This document shows positions 1 to 8,869 of a DNA stretch of 64,000 nt, in pieces (within the stretch, counting starts at the first letter, position 1; each line of letters opens with the position of its first letter). This DNA comes from Seminavis robusta. Its lineage: Eukaryota; Bacillariophyta; Bacillariophyceae; Naviculales; Naviculaceae. The notes below the pieces were generated by a model. The model had not been told where the DNA came from, did no database searches, and worked only from the letters and a program-made list of their open reading frames with translations. The position numbers and the translations under genes are program-made. The stretch covers positions 20,060 through 84,059 of the forward strand of contig CAICTM010000254.1 in NCBI GenBank assembly GCA_903772945.1, written 5' to 3'.

Positions 1-2
1 TC

Positions 3-557
3 TTTGAGCTCTGCAAGCATCCTGAAATAGTGGCGAACATGCTGGAAGAGGCAAATGAAATCTGTGGCAGGATCGATGGCGACAACGATGGAGATTACTC
101 ATTTGACACAATTCAAAAGCTGAAATACATTGATGCTGTTGTCATGGAGGTTCTTCGGCTTCATCCCTCTGTTCCCAAGCAATCCAAGTATGCTGTCGAT
201 GATGACATCCTACCTGATGGAACCTTTATCCCCAATGGAGCCATGGTGTCATATACAGCACTAGCTATGGGAAGGAGCATTCGTGCTTGGGGTAGTGATG
301 CTGGCGAGTTCAAGCCGACAAGGTTTTTCCAACAAAGGGAGCCCTCAGTGTTTAGAAACATTGTCTTCAATGCAGGAAAGAGGATGTGTCTTGGAAAACC
401 TATGGCTATCAACACACTCAAGTTGGCACTGGCTTATCTGGTCCAAAGATTTGAATTTAAAGATATTCAAGGACATGATGGCACCCTTATACCCTTTCCA
501 TTAATCTCCAAGATGAAGGGTGGCTTCCCCATCCAAGTTGCAGGAAGGGAAACGTGA
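3..557 (+). CDS. Cytochrome P450, C-terminal part (5' end outside window)
   Basis: The reading frame is open from the left edge, so the gene starts upstream and only about 184 residues are seen. The part present holds the K-helix ExxR motif (EVLR, in VVMEVLRLHPSVP) and the heme-binding loop FNAGKRMCLG, which matches FxxGxRxCxG with the proximal Cys ligand. P450s of this type are heme monooxygenases, usually ER-anchored. The sequence style (CLGKPMA, LRLHPSVP) recalls the CYP86/CYP4 fatty-acid hydroxylase group, but the substrate is inferred only. It is very similar over its whole visible length to the complete P450 that follows at 1950-3632, so the two are tandem paralogues. No intron is visible. 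Confidence 0.9.
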   Translation, partial: FELCKHPEIVANMLEEANEICGRIDGDNDGDYSFDTIQKLKYIDAVVMEVLRLHPSVPKQSKYAVDDDILPDGTFIPNGAMVSYTALAMGRSIRAWGSDAGEFKPTRFFQQREPSVFRNIVFNAGKRMCLGKPMAINTLKLALAYLVQRFEFKDIQGHDGTLIPFPLISKMKGGFPIQVAGRET

Positions 558-1949
558 GCAAACACACGTTGATAGTAGGCCTTGCAGAGCAGAGCGGCTG
601 ATGTTGCGATCACGTATTCACAACCCCTTGCTCCGCAACAGTGATCGGTTGCTCTTTGGTTGTTCCTCCGAGTTATCAAACTCAAATCGGCTTCCGTAGA
701 AATCTACCTATGCTCTAGCTAGTCTACCTCTAGAGACCCCCGTGTGAGTTTTTTTTAAAAAGACAATATGACATTGTGGTCTTCGCGGGCAAGCCACTGA
801 CCCCGAAGGATGAGGGTATTCCAGCTGCTGCACGCGCACCGGGCTTCGACCAATAATCCCAACAAACTCTTCACCTCCTCGAGGGCACCAGCACCTACGT
901 ACCGCCGACCGCCGAGGAGGAGGATGGTTGGACTCGACTCGAGCGCAACTACTTTTAGGTAGCAATCTCAAGGCTCGTCGTTTCAAAGCATTAGACATTC
1001 ATGTTGGCCCCCCGAAACTACGATGACGTCCGTACTTGGAAAGGAGCGGCCGTGAAAGTCATGCTGGCTGGCTGCTGCTGTCCTGTTGGACTGAAGTCAA
1101 ACATGTAATCCGGGATGCTCACCATCAACATACAGTGACTTTACCTCGGCAGTCTTGCTGCCAGAGCCCTCAACCCCTTTAATTGTTTTTCCTGCTATGG
1201 TGGTCCCTGCAGGTATAAGGGTAGGGTTAGAATACAAGTAAGTCAGCAAAAACTAAATAAGTATCCTAGGATGGTGCTTTTACACCAGCTAAAGCTATTT
1301 ACATGCATTCTAGTAGGGGGATCTGCTTCTACCAGGAAAAACTCTAAAGCCAGCGAAAGCTATATAACTAGTATTCTAGCTAGCTAGGGTATCTGAATGG
1401 GAATCTGCTTCTAGCTAGGGGGAATCTGCTTCCAGCTAGCTAAGCGCAAGTTAAGCACTAGCTAAGCACTAGAGGTATCTGCTTCTAGCTAGCTACCTAA
1501 CTACCTAATAGGGGTATCTGCTTCTACACTGAAACCTTTCTGCCGAGGTTACACAGCTCCGCTGGCTTAATTTCGAGCTTCTCAGTTGAATCATACCGGT
1601 ACGCAAATCGGTTCCTTGCGACGTGGATGGTTTCTTGCCCCCATGCTATAGTACCGTACAGTACTAATGAAAGCTAGCTAGCTACTACTAGTAGCTAGAG
1701 AGATGACCTTTTTCAGTCCGCCCTGCAGTTTTGCTTCATTAAGTGCGTTAGGGTTCAGGTTCGTTGCAAAACAGGAAAACAAACGAAAATTATGGTGAAA
1801 GGTGCATGCAACCCGACTTCGATCGTCACGGTCCCAAAAGCAACAAACAAGGTTTCTACAGAGCATGTAGAGACGATCCTATCCGGTGTCAATGTAAATT
1901 TATCCAGCATTGCTACCGATAGCAAGTTGGAGCAAAGATCCTTCCTTGG
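558..1949. other. Intergenic, CTAG-rich, with short dispersed repeat
   Basis: No convincing gene. The stretch is rich in GCTAGCTAG and ACTAGTAG runs. It contains five copies of a roughly 14-base motif GGnATCTGCTTCTA between 1319 and 1526, and two copies of CCAGCnAAAGCTAT near 1284 and 1351. One TACCGGTA palindrome is at about 1594. The last 100-200 bases must hold the promoter of the P450 at 1950. Confidence 0.6.
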
Positions 1950-3632
1950 ATGAGGACAACCTCACAATTCAGATCTCTCCTCGACGCCACAACGCCCCAA
2001 CAACAACACTTTCTCGTTTCGCAATATTTGTGCCATCGAAGCATGACCAATACCAGTACCGGAACTTCTCAAATGTTTTTGAGTTTCCTCACATCCCAAA
2101 TGGGAACTAATGAGTATTCGACGGCAAGTCTCCTGACCGCTACCACCATTGCTGCTGTCTTCGTTCACGCACTGCTTCGCATCTACAACCGTTTCAAGCC
2201 CTATGCTGTGGACAAATCCTTACCAGGTCCAGAAAGGCACCCCTTCCTTGGCATTCTAGTGACGCTCTTCTATCGAAACAGAGGAAGAATGCCGGAAGCA
2301 CTGCACGAATTGAGTGAAAAGTACCAGTGCACATGGGGTGGTCCATTGCCCCGTATTGGTGCCATGGGCGGCTCCTACTTTTGCACCGTTGAAGCAAAGA
2401 ACATTCAACATATTCTTAGTGGCAATTTTGACAACTATGAAAAAAGTGATCGCTTTCACAATCTATTTCGAGAACTTTTGGGAAACGGAATCTTTGGGGT
2501 TGACGGAGCAACTTGGTATCGCCATAGAAAGATTGCCTCCCACATGTTCTCTACCAACCTACTACGTGAGGCTGCCAAGGTCACTTTGACAAATGTGCAA
2601 GAGCTTTCTACAATTCTTAAGGATACGCAGACCACTGGAAAGGAAGTGGATGTTCAAGATCTATTCTTTCGAATGACCTTTGATGTCACATCGGTTGTGG
2701 CATTCGGAACAGAATATGGAAGCTTGAAGAACGAAACACAACATGCGTTTGCCCAAGCCTTTGATGAAATGCAGCTACTCTTGGTTCAGAGAGTGCCAGA
2801 TCTTTTTTTTGAATTGAAGCGAGTCTTCAATATTGGCCAACGAGAAAGGAGAATTCGTGAGCTCAAGGTCATCCTTGATGATAATGCAAAGGAAATCATC
2901 CAGGGACGGAGGCGCACAGCCAAGGATGGGAAGCTTGGTCCTGATCTTCTTAGTCGATTCATTGATTATGCCGACAAAAACAATGACCCGATTTCAGATG
3001 AGGAGCTGAGGGATGTCATTATGAATTTCATGGCTGCTGGTCGAGATACTACAGCTGTTGCTCTATCCTGGTCACTCTTTGAGCTCTGCAAGCACCCTGA
3101 AGTAGTGGAGAAGATGCTAGAAGAAGCAAATGAAGTCTGTGGCAGAGTAGATGATGGCAATGCTGGAGATTACTCATACGACAACATTGGAAAATTGAAA
3201 TACATTGATGCTGTTGTCATGGAGGTCCTTCGATTGTATCCCTCTGTTCCTGTGACAGTGAAGTATGCTGTCAATGATGATGTCCTACCTGATGGTACCT
3301 TTATTCCAAAGGGAGCCATGGTGCCACTGTCACCACGAGCTGTCGGAAGGAGCCATCAGGTTTGGGGCAGTGATGCTAGCGAGTTCAAACCTACCCGGTT
3401 CTTGAACCAGAAGGAACCAACTGCATTCAAATACATAACCTTTAATGCAGGAAAGAGGTTGTGTCTTGGGAAACCCATGGCCTTGAACACCTTGAAGTTG
3501 ACACTGGCCTATCTGATTCAAAGATTTGAATTCGAAGATATCCAAGGACACGATGGAGTCCATGAGACCTTTACTATGATCAGGAAGATGAAGGGAGGCT
3601 TTCCCACGAAAGCCACATTGAGGCAATCGTAA
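1950..3632 (+). CDS. Cytochrome P450 monooxygenase, complete
   Basis: A 560-residue single-exon P450. An N-terminal hydrophobic anchor (about residues 57-75, TASLLTATTIAAVFVHALL) precedes the proline-rich hinge LPGPERHPFLG. The I-helix oxygen-activation motif AAGRDTTAVALSW, the K-helix EVLRLYPSVP and the heme loop FNAGKRLCLGKPMA are all intact, so it should be catalytically competent and ER-bound. The group resembles CYP86/CYP704-like fatty-acid hydroxylases, but the substrate cannot be read from sequence. The start at 1950 is the first ATG. Later in-frame ATGs at 2043, 2073 and 2100 would give a shorter leader and are realistic alternatives, since the first 50 residues are not conserved in type. 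It is a tandem paralogue of the partial P450 ending at 557. Confidence 0.93.
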   Translation: MRTTSQFRSLLDATTPQQQHFLVSQYLCHRSMTNTSTGTSQMFLSFLTSQMGTNEYSTASLLTATTIAAVFVHALLRIYNRFKPYAVDKSLPGPERHPFLGILVTLFYRNRGRMPEALHELSEKYQCTWGGPLPRIGAMGGSYFCTVEAKNIQHILSGNFDNYEKSDRFHNLFRELLGNGIFGVDGATWYRHRKIASHMFSTNLLREAAKVTLTNVQELSTILKDTQTTGKEVDVQDLFFRMTFDVTSVVAFGTEYGSLKNETQHAFAQAFDEMQLLLVQRVPDLFFELKRVFNIGQRERRIRELKVILDDNAKEIIQGRRRTAKDGKLGPDLLSRFIDYADKNNDPISDEELRDVIMNFMAAGRDTTAVALSWSLFELCKHPEVVEKMLEEANEVCGRVDDGNAGDYSYDNIGKLKYIDAVVMEVLRLYPSVPVTVKYAVNDDVLPDGTFIPKGAMVPLSPRAVGRSHQVWGSDASEFKPTRFLNQKEPTAFKYITFNAGKRLCLGKPMALNTLKLTLAYLIQRFEFEDIQGHDGVHETFTMIRKMKGGFPTKATLRQS

Positions 3633-3927
3633 CTAGTAGGTGTGCCCAGCTAGCAGCTCGCCCCGCATACCTACAAGATAGATTTGCTTTTGCCGCCGAT
3701 TGCCTAACTTCCACTCTACTAGCAGCTCTACTACTACTAGCTAGTATGCAAAAGCGGGTACCGTACAGTCACGTACATGTACTCTCAAAAAGGCAACCGG
3801 TTGGCGATAGTTAGTCGCGTTTACATAGCAAAAGTCGTTGAAACTCCAAAAGCGAAAGCTCCAGCCATTATTGCCCCAAAAAGGACATTGACGAACCGGC
3901 AATCATCCACCATGACGATCGGGCCGT

Positions 3928-4297
3928 TCAGCCTTGAGTGGCTCCGTTTTGATTGCCTGCCGGAACTAAATTCCCATTTGCATCCCGAATACAAATCACC
4001 TGCTGTGGTTGCTGCTGCTGTCCCTGTGCGAATTGTTGCTGTTGTGGCATCATTGCTTGTTGTTGCATCTGTGGGACAATGATCTGCTGTGGGCCGACTT
4101 GATTCGCATATTGTTGCTGCAGAAATGTCTGAGTAAATCCCATTCCAACCATGGGCGGATTGAATCCCATCAAGGGATATTGCATCATGATGGGCATCTG
4201 TGGTTGGCATCATCGGCATCTGTTGTGGTTGCATCATCGGCATCTGTTGTTGGACCGCCATCGCCATCTGTGGTTGCATCTGTGGGACCGCCATCAT
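3928..4297 (-). pseudogene. Gln/Met-rich low-complexity ORF broken by a one-base frameshift
   Basis: Read on the minus strand from 4297, the frame gives a Met/Gln/Pro-rich protein (repeats of QQMPMMQPQ). Near 4207-4215 an extra C (ATGATGCC instead of the repeat's ATGATGC) shifts the frame. The same composition continues in the next frame as MPIMMQYPLMGFNPPMVG, followed by a Gln-rich tail ending at 3928. The shift could be a real mutation, a sequencing indel in a repeat, or evidence of unusual splicing. I recognise no domain. The other minus frame stays open to 3821 and ends in a hydrophobic stretch (FGAIMAGAFAFG), so the true 3' structure is uncertain. Confidence 0.4.
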
Positions 4298-4304
4298 CTG
4301 TTTA

Positions 4305-4478
4305 CTATCGAAACTTGCCTGATACTACTTCTGGAATCTCCGTCGCCGCTGTCTTGGCCTTCTTCTTCTTCTTTCCGCCGGCGGCAGTCTTGGTTTTGCG
4401 CTTTTTGGCAGCGGGTTTCTTGGCTCCCTCATCACTGTCGTCTTGAGCACTGATCGAATCATCTGTCCCACGCAACAT
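4305..4478 (-). CDS. Lysine-rich 57-residue ORF (hypothetical)
   Basis: A minus-strand ATG ORF of 57 residues: an acidic start (TDDSISAQDDSDEG) followed by a histone-tail-like basic stretch (KKPAAKKRKTKT, GGKKKKKAKTAA), ending with TAG. It lies directly upstream of the broken Gln/Met-rich ORF but in a third frame, so the two could be the 5' and 3' parts of one damaged or intron-containing gene. The composition suggests a nucleic-acid-associated or nuclear protein. No function can be assigned. Confidence 0.35.
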   Translation of the reverse strand: MLRGTDDSISAQDDSDEGAKKPAAKKRKTKTAAGGKKKKKAKTAATEIPEVVSGKFR

Positions 4479-4990
4479 CTAAGAAGCGCATAATGGGGTA
4501 GCCCGAAAACAGTGAGGTCGGTTACAAATTTGGGAGGTCAGTCGATGGTGAGGTTACCAATTGATAAGATGGGTCTACTAGAAAATTGGGCCATCGTCTT
4601 GTAGATATTTCAGGGTACTACTAAGTAGTACCGTAAAGTCCAGCACAAAACATCCCAAATGCATTAGCGTTGAGGCTTTGTGCACCGGTTTTATCCGTGA
4701 ATGGCATGCTCGCAAATGACAGATGCTTCGGATTGTTTGTTAAATATCTTCGGTCCCAGTTAAAATGCTTCCGAGCGTTTCCTGCGACACCCCAGTTGAT
4801 TGAAACATTTCTGACGATTTCCAATGCGCGGAACCTTAAAACCTCTATCCTCATTTTTCGGTTTCGCTTTCTCATTCATTTTTCTGCTTGGATACCTGCT
4901 ACCTCTATTCTATTCCGGTTTATCTGCAAATAAATTAGATCTACTCAAGGTCAATTACTCAATCTACTCTATTACTTTATTATTATCAAG
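4479..4990. other. Intergenic region between divergent loci
   Basis: No gene seen. This is presumably a divergent promoter region for the minus-strand lysine/Gln-rich locus and the plus-strand membrane protein at 4991. An A/T-rich leader runs up to the ATG at 4991. Confidence 0.4.
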
Positions 4991-5524
4991 ATGTCGAATC
5001 TGTTGGACACAGTGGAAGGTTATATCTGGGGCAACTCTACCGATGCGGTTGTGAATGGCACCATGTACCCCGTGGAGACGTTGCCTCCCGCGACCTGCGA
5101 CGAGAAGATGACGCAACCGGTGGAAGTGTACTGGACGTTGGTGGGTTCCATGTTGGTGCTCTTCCTCGCCACGTTTGTGTTACCGTTTATTTGCTTTTGC
5201 TGCAAGAATCATCCACGATGTTTGGCCCGTATCTTTTTCTTTTCCGGATTGATCAAACTGATCATTGGTTCGCTCTTGGCGAGTGTCCTCCTGCCACAAT
5301 GTCCCATCGAATGCGGAGAATTTTTCTGTGGGGTGCACAAGTACAGTCCCGGACCTGTCTATGGAATCATATTCATCATTATCGGATTGCTCTGGTTGTG
5401 CCGGGGATGTGCCCTCAAGCGATCCGCCAAAAAACAAGAATTGGAACGAGAGGCCGAACGAGCCACGGCAGGATTGGCGTTGGAACCATCGGTAGGAGGC
5501 AAGCGAGTGCCAGATATTGTTTAA
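4991..5524 (+). CDS. Small 3-TM membrane protein with Cys-rich loop (unknown)
   Basis: A 177-residue single-exon protein. The N-terminal 45 residues carry two possible N-glycosylation sites (NST, NGT) and one Cys. Three hydrophobic segments follow at about residues 46-70 (YWTLVGSMLVLFLATFVLPF), 78-101 (ARIFFFSGLIKLIIGSLLAS) and 120-142 (GPVYGIIFIIIGLLWLCRG). A Cys-rich loop between the second and third (CPIECGEFFCG) suggests a disulfide-stabilised extracytosolic turn. The C-terminal tail is charged (KRSAKKQELEREAER) and probably cytosolic. I recognise no family. The ATG has A at -3 and lies 10 bases after an in-frame-neutral A/T leader. Confidence 0.8.
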   Translation: MSNLLDTVEGYIWGNSTDAVVNGTMYPVETLPPATCDEKMTQPVEVYWTLVGSMLVLFLATFVLPFICFCCKNHPRCLARIFFFSGLIKLIIGSLLASVLLPQCPIECGEFFCGVHKYSPGPVYGIIFIIIGLLWLCRGCALKRSAKKQELEREAERATAGLALEPSVGGKRVPDIV

Positions 5525-6247
5525 TTAAAAACAAGACAAACCCAAAGAGAGAGAGACTCAAGAAGGTCAAAGCAGACAAAGAAACAATTTTATCTTCAAT
5601 CCATCCATGTACCCCTCCAGACCAACAAGGAACAAGAGGAACTGAAACCAAAAGAGACACGGTCAAAGCTTCTGAATGTAGAATCTATATAATTTGACAA
5701 TAACCAGAAAAAAGAACAAAGAACAAAACCTTGCGACAATCGTGGAGGTTTGCCTTTCAACAATTGTCTCTTACCTGATCACAACAGCCATTGTAGCCAA
5801 GGAACTGATCGCAAAAAAAATTGTAGACAAGGAAATTTCCTGGGTCTGTTACGACACAAGGCTTCCGTGGTTAAGGGTTGATGGAAGCAAGTTGTTCTTA
5901 GATTATGGTATACCGAGGTGATGGATCGTTTTGTTTGGGAAGGGCTGCCGGGAACCATCACAATGCTCAACTACAACAAAATCTATAACGGATATGGCCC
6001 CAGTGGACGGATCATGGCTGTGGCGCAGCCGAAGCTTTGGGGAACCGAAACATGTAGAGAATCACCTCCACTCCACTCCTCTATGCACATTCTTGTTCAG
6101 ATATATGTACATGAAAAATCCATTCTATATATCAATTTATCCTAACGTATCACTACGATAAGTGGTTGCAAATGTACAGTCTGCTTTGCCTTGCGTTGCT
6201 TTCTTTGGACGTTGTTAGATTTCCAACTCCGGACCAGGCTAGATTAG
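5525..6247. other. Intergenic region between convergent genes
   Basis: Lies between the 3' ends of the 3-TM protein (plus) and the LRR gene (minus). Only short ORFs without recognisable content. It should contain both 3' UTRs and polyadenylation sites. Confidence 0.5.
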
Positions 6248-8869
6248 CTAGCAGGAACAATCACAACGACAGGATGCTGGCGGATGCTGTTTCCGACAAT
6301 CCGGTGACTCGAAAAAGCTAGAACGAGTCCAGCAAACGGAGGAGGAGGTGGCATCGTTGCCATCCCCCCCTTCCAGAGCAGGATTGCCCGTGACATTGAA
6401 TGCTTTGAAGTAGGAAACATTCGCTGGACTTTCTTCTTGTGCTGCTGCATCGACCAAGTCCAAGATCTCGTTAGGGATACCTGTCAGGAGGTTGTCTTGC
6501 AGCAAAAGATGTGTCAGGTTCACAATGGCACCAATCTCGGACGGGATCTCGCCAGATATCATATTTCCAGCCAACTCCAACACTTGCAAACTCCTGGGCC
6601 ACGGGTGGCTCGACAGCGTTCCGGTCAGGGCATTCGAATTCATGGCAAGGTCCAGCAGAGATTCCAATTGTCCAATCTCGGATGGGATCTGTAAAATAGA
6701 CGGAATGCAGGTTTGTATGTGTGAGCCAGAGGCATGACCTGATCATGGAAGGGTGGACAATTTTCATCATGGTTGTGAGTGACTTACCGTGCCAGACAAC
6801 TGGTTCTGTTTCAAGTGAACTCGCTGTAACGATTGCATCATCCCAATCTCGGTGGGTAAACTTCCACTCAGGAAGTTGTTTTGGGCATACAACAGTGTCA
6901 TCTTGTCCCAATTGCTCACTGACGGAAGTGTTCCCGTGAAGCGGTTCTGGTCGAGAATGATGATTTCCAATTCACTCAGTTGCCCGAGTTCTGACGGAAC
7001 AGGGCCGTTCATGTCATTGCCAAAGACGGAAAAGTAAGTGAGCTTGTCACTCAACAGACCAATCTCGGTTGGCAGTGTCCCCGTGAAACCGGCTGCCGCA
7101 GCTGTGATTCCCTCCAACTGCCTCAGAGTGCCAATGGACGTGGACAGTGTGCCCGTGAGCAGTGGATTTCGAAAGACACTGATGCTGCGCAAATCGCTCA
7201 ACCAGTAGACTTGTTCGGGCAGTGTCCCTTGGAGGTTGTTATCCCAAAGCCAAATGTGCTTGTAGACACGGTCGTCGTCGTCGTCATCACAAGGACTGCC
7301 ACTGCTGTACGTAAGAGCGGGAAAATTGGGCACGGAAAACGCAAAGTCTGGTTCTGACCACCAATCGCATTCGTGTAGGTCGTAGGAGAGCCAGTCGGTG
7401 TTGAACTTCCAGCTGTGTCCGTTGGTCGCAAAGTAGAGTGATGCCAGAGCAAACCGTTGTCTCGTCCGCCATGATGGGTATTCGATGGCGCTGGGATCTT
7501 GCAAGGTCCAATCAAATGCCATAGCTTGAGGTGAAGAGGAGTTTTTCAGGTTGGTCAGTAGTAGTAGTTGGGATGATGAGGCTTCTTGCTGGTTCTGATC
7601 CAGAGAGGGAGCATCTTCCAGCAATGCGTCCAGGACATGACTCTCTAAGAAAGAAGATGGAGCGGAGGAGGGAGTCATGGAGGAGGGGTTTCTGCTGTCG
7701 AAGGGAACGTCGTGGGGCTCGCCCTCTTCAGTAGCCATGGTGACGTTGCTGCTGCCCTGATTGGTACTGCCATCGTCTCGATTGGACAATAGGGCTGCCA
7801 ACAGAATGACGCCAATGGCAATCACCAAGGCAACCAACACCAAGCTTGTCACGGCCCGTGAAAACTTGCGAGTGCTTTGTGTCCGAGCCTTTGCTTGCTT
7901 GCGGGAGACCGGTTGTGCCTGCTGTAGGTTTGGTTGGGTGCCTTCTTCCACCATGATTGCCACCACATCGTCCTCGTCAATCGAATCCGCCGTCGAGGAG
8001 GTACTGGACAAGCGGCCTGTGGACCCGGTACGAGTGTGAATCGAAGGTGGCTCCGCAATGGTCGTGGGTGCATCTGGCGGAGTGGGGCCTTCGTTGCCGT
8101 CCGCAGTGGCGTTTGTAGCCTCCTCAGGACCCGCAAGACCCCCTGAAGCTGTTGCGTTAGTACTTTGCAATTCATTCAGAATGTCTGCCACGGAAATGTC
8201 ATCATCTGAAGTTCCCAGTTCCATGGAAGGAGCCATGGCATAAGCGCCGGGGATGGAGGCATCTGCTGCCGTCCCCACACTAATGGTGGCGTCAAGGTGA
8301 ACAGGTTCCATCGTGATACTCAGTCTCTCTTTTGCTGTCAGGGAGGTTGTCCTCGGTCGGAGTACGGAACTGGGCGTACCAGTACGAAGTGGTACCGGTA
8401 CCGGAGCAAACCCCTCCTGAGCACCATTGTCTGGCTTGTACATGTAGGGACCGTCCATTATTGGGGTATCACGAGGTACCATGGCTACCTCGCTGTCATC
8501 CACCCCATTGGCCACCGCTACCGCTGCTGCCTGCGCCCGCAACGCATTATCATTGGCATTCGGCTGAGCCCTGGCCTTGGCATCCTTATTAGGATCAGTA
8601 GAAGCACTACATGTACCTCCAGGGGTATCTTGGCTGGGTTTTGCATGCTGAGCATCATAGCCAGGCTTTCTCTCGTGAGACGACGCTGAAGCCTGGACAG
8701 GTCGTCCATGGGTAGCATAGTGCTTTTCTATGGCATCCAAGATGGCATTTTCGTCCTCATATTCTTCCATCTCCCCTTGCTTGCCATTATCAACGCTCTC
8801 ATTCACGGCGTCAGCTGACCGCTTGGTTTCATCATCGTCACTCTTCTTTTGGTTCTTGGGAGAGTCCAT
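6248..8869 (-). CDS. Type II membrane leucine-rich-repeat receptor-like protein (2 exons)
   Basis: Exon 1 is 8869-6788 and exon 2 is 6688-6248. The 99-base intron 6689-6787 has GTAAGT and TTTACAG ends and joins LSGT to IPSEIGQLESLL, restoring a perfect LRR. The product is 840 residues. A long acidic, Ser/Thr-rich N-terminal region (1-335), probably cytosolic, is followed by a basic stretch and one TM helix (about 340-362, VTSLVLVALVIAIGVILLAA). An extracytosolic LRR domain then carries plant-type repeats (LxGTLPxEIGxLxxL). The C-terminus is Cys-rich (CRCDCSC). There is no kinase domain. This architecture is common among diatom LRR proteins, which are thought to act in surface sensing or adhesion. 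Ligand and partners are unknown. The start at 8869 is the only ATG near the ORF start. Confidence 0.92.

Noticed and set aside
708-998. 96-residue minus-strand ORF after the partial P450
   Set aside because: No domain, Arg/Pro-rich chance composition and no homologous feature visible.
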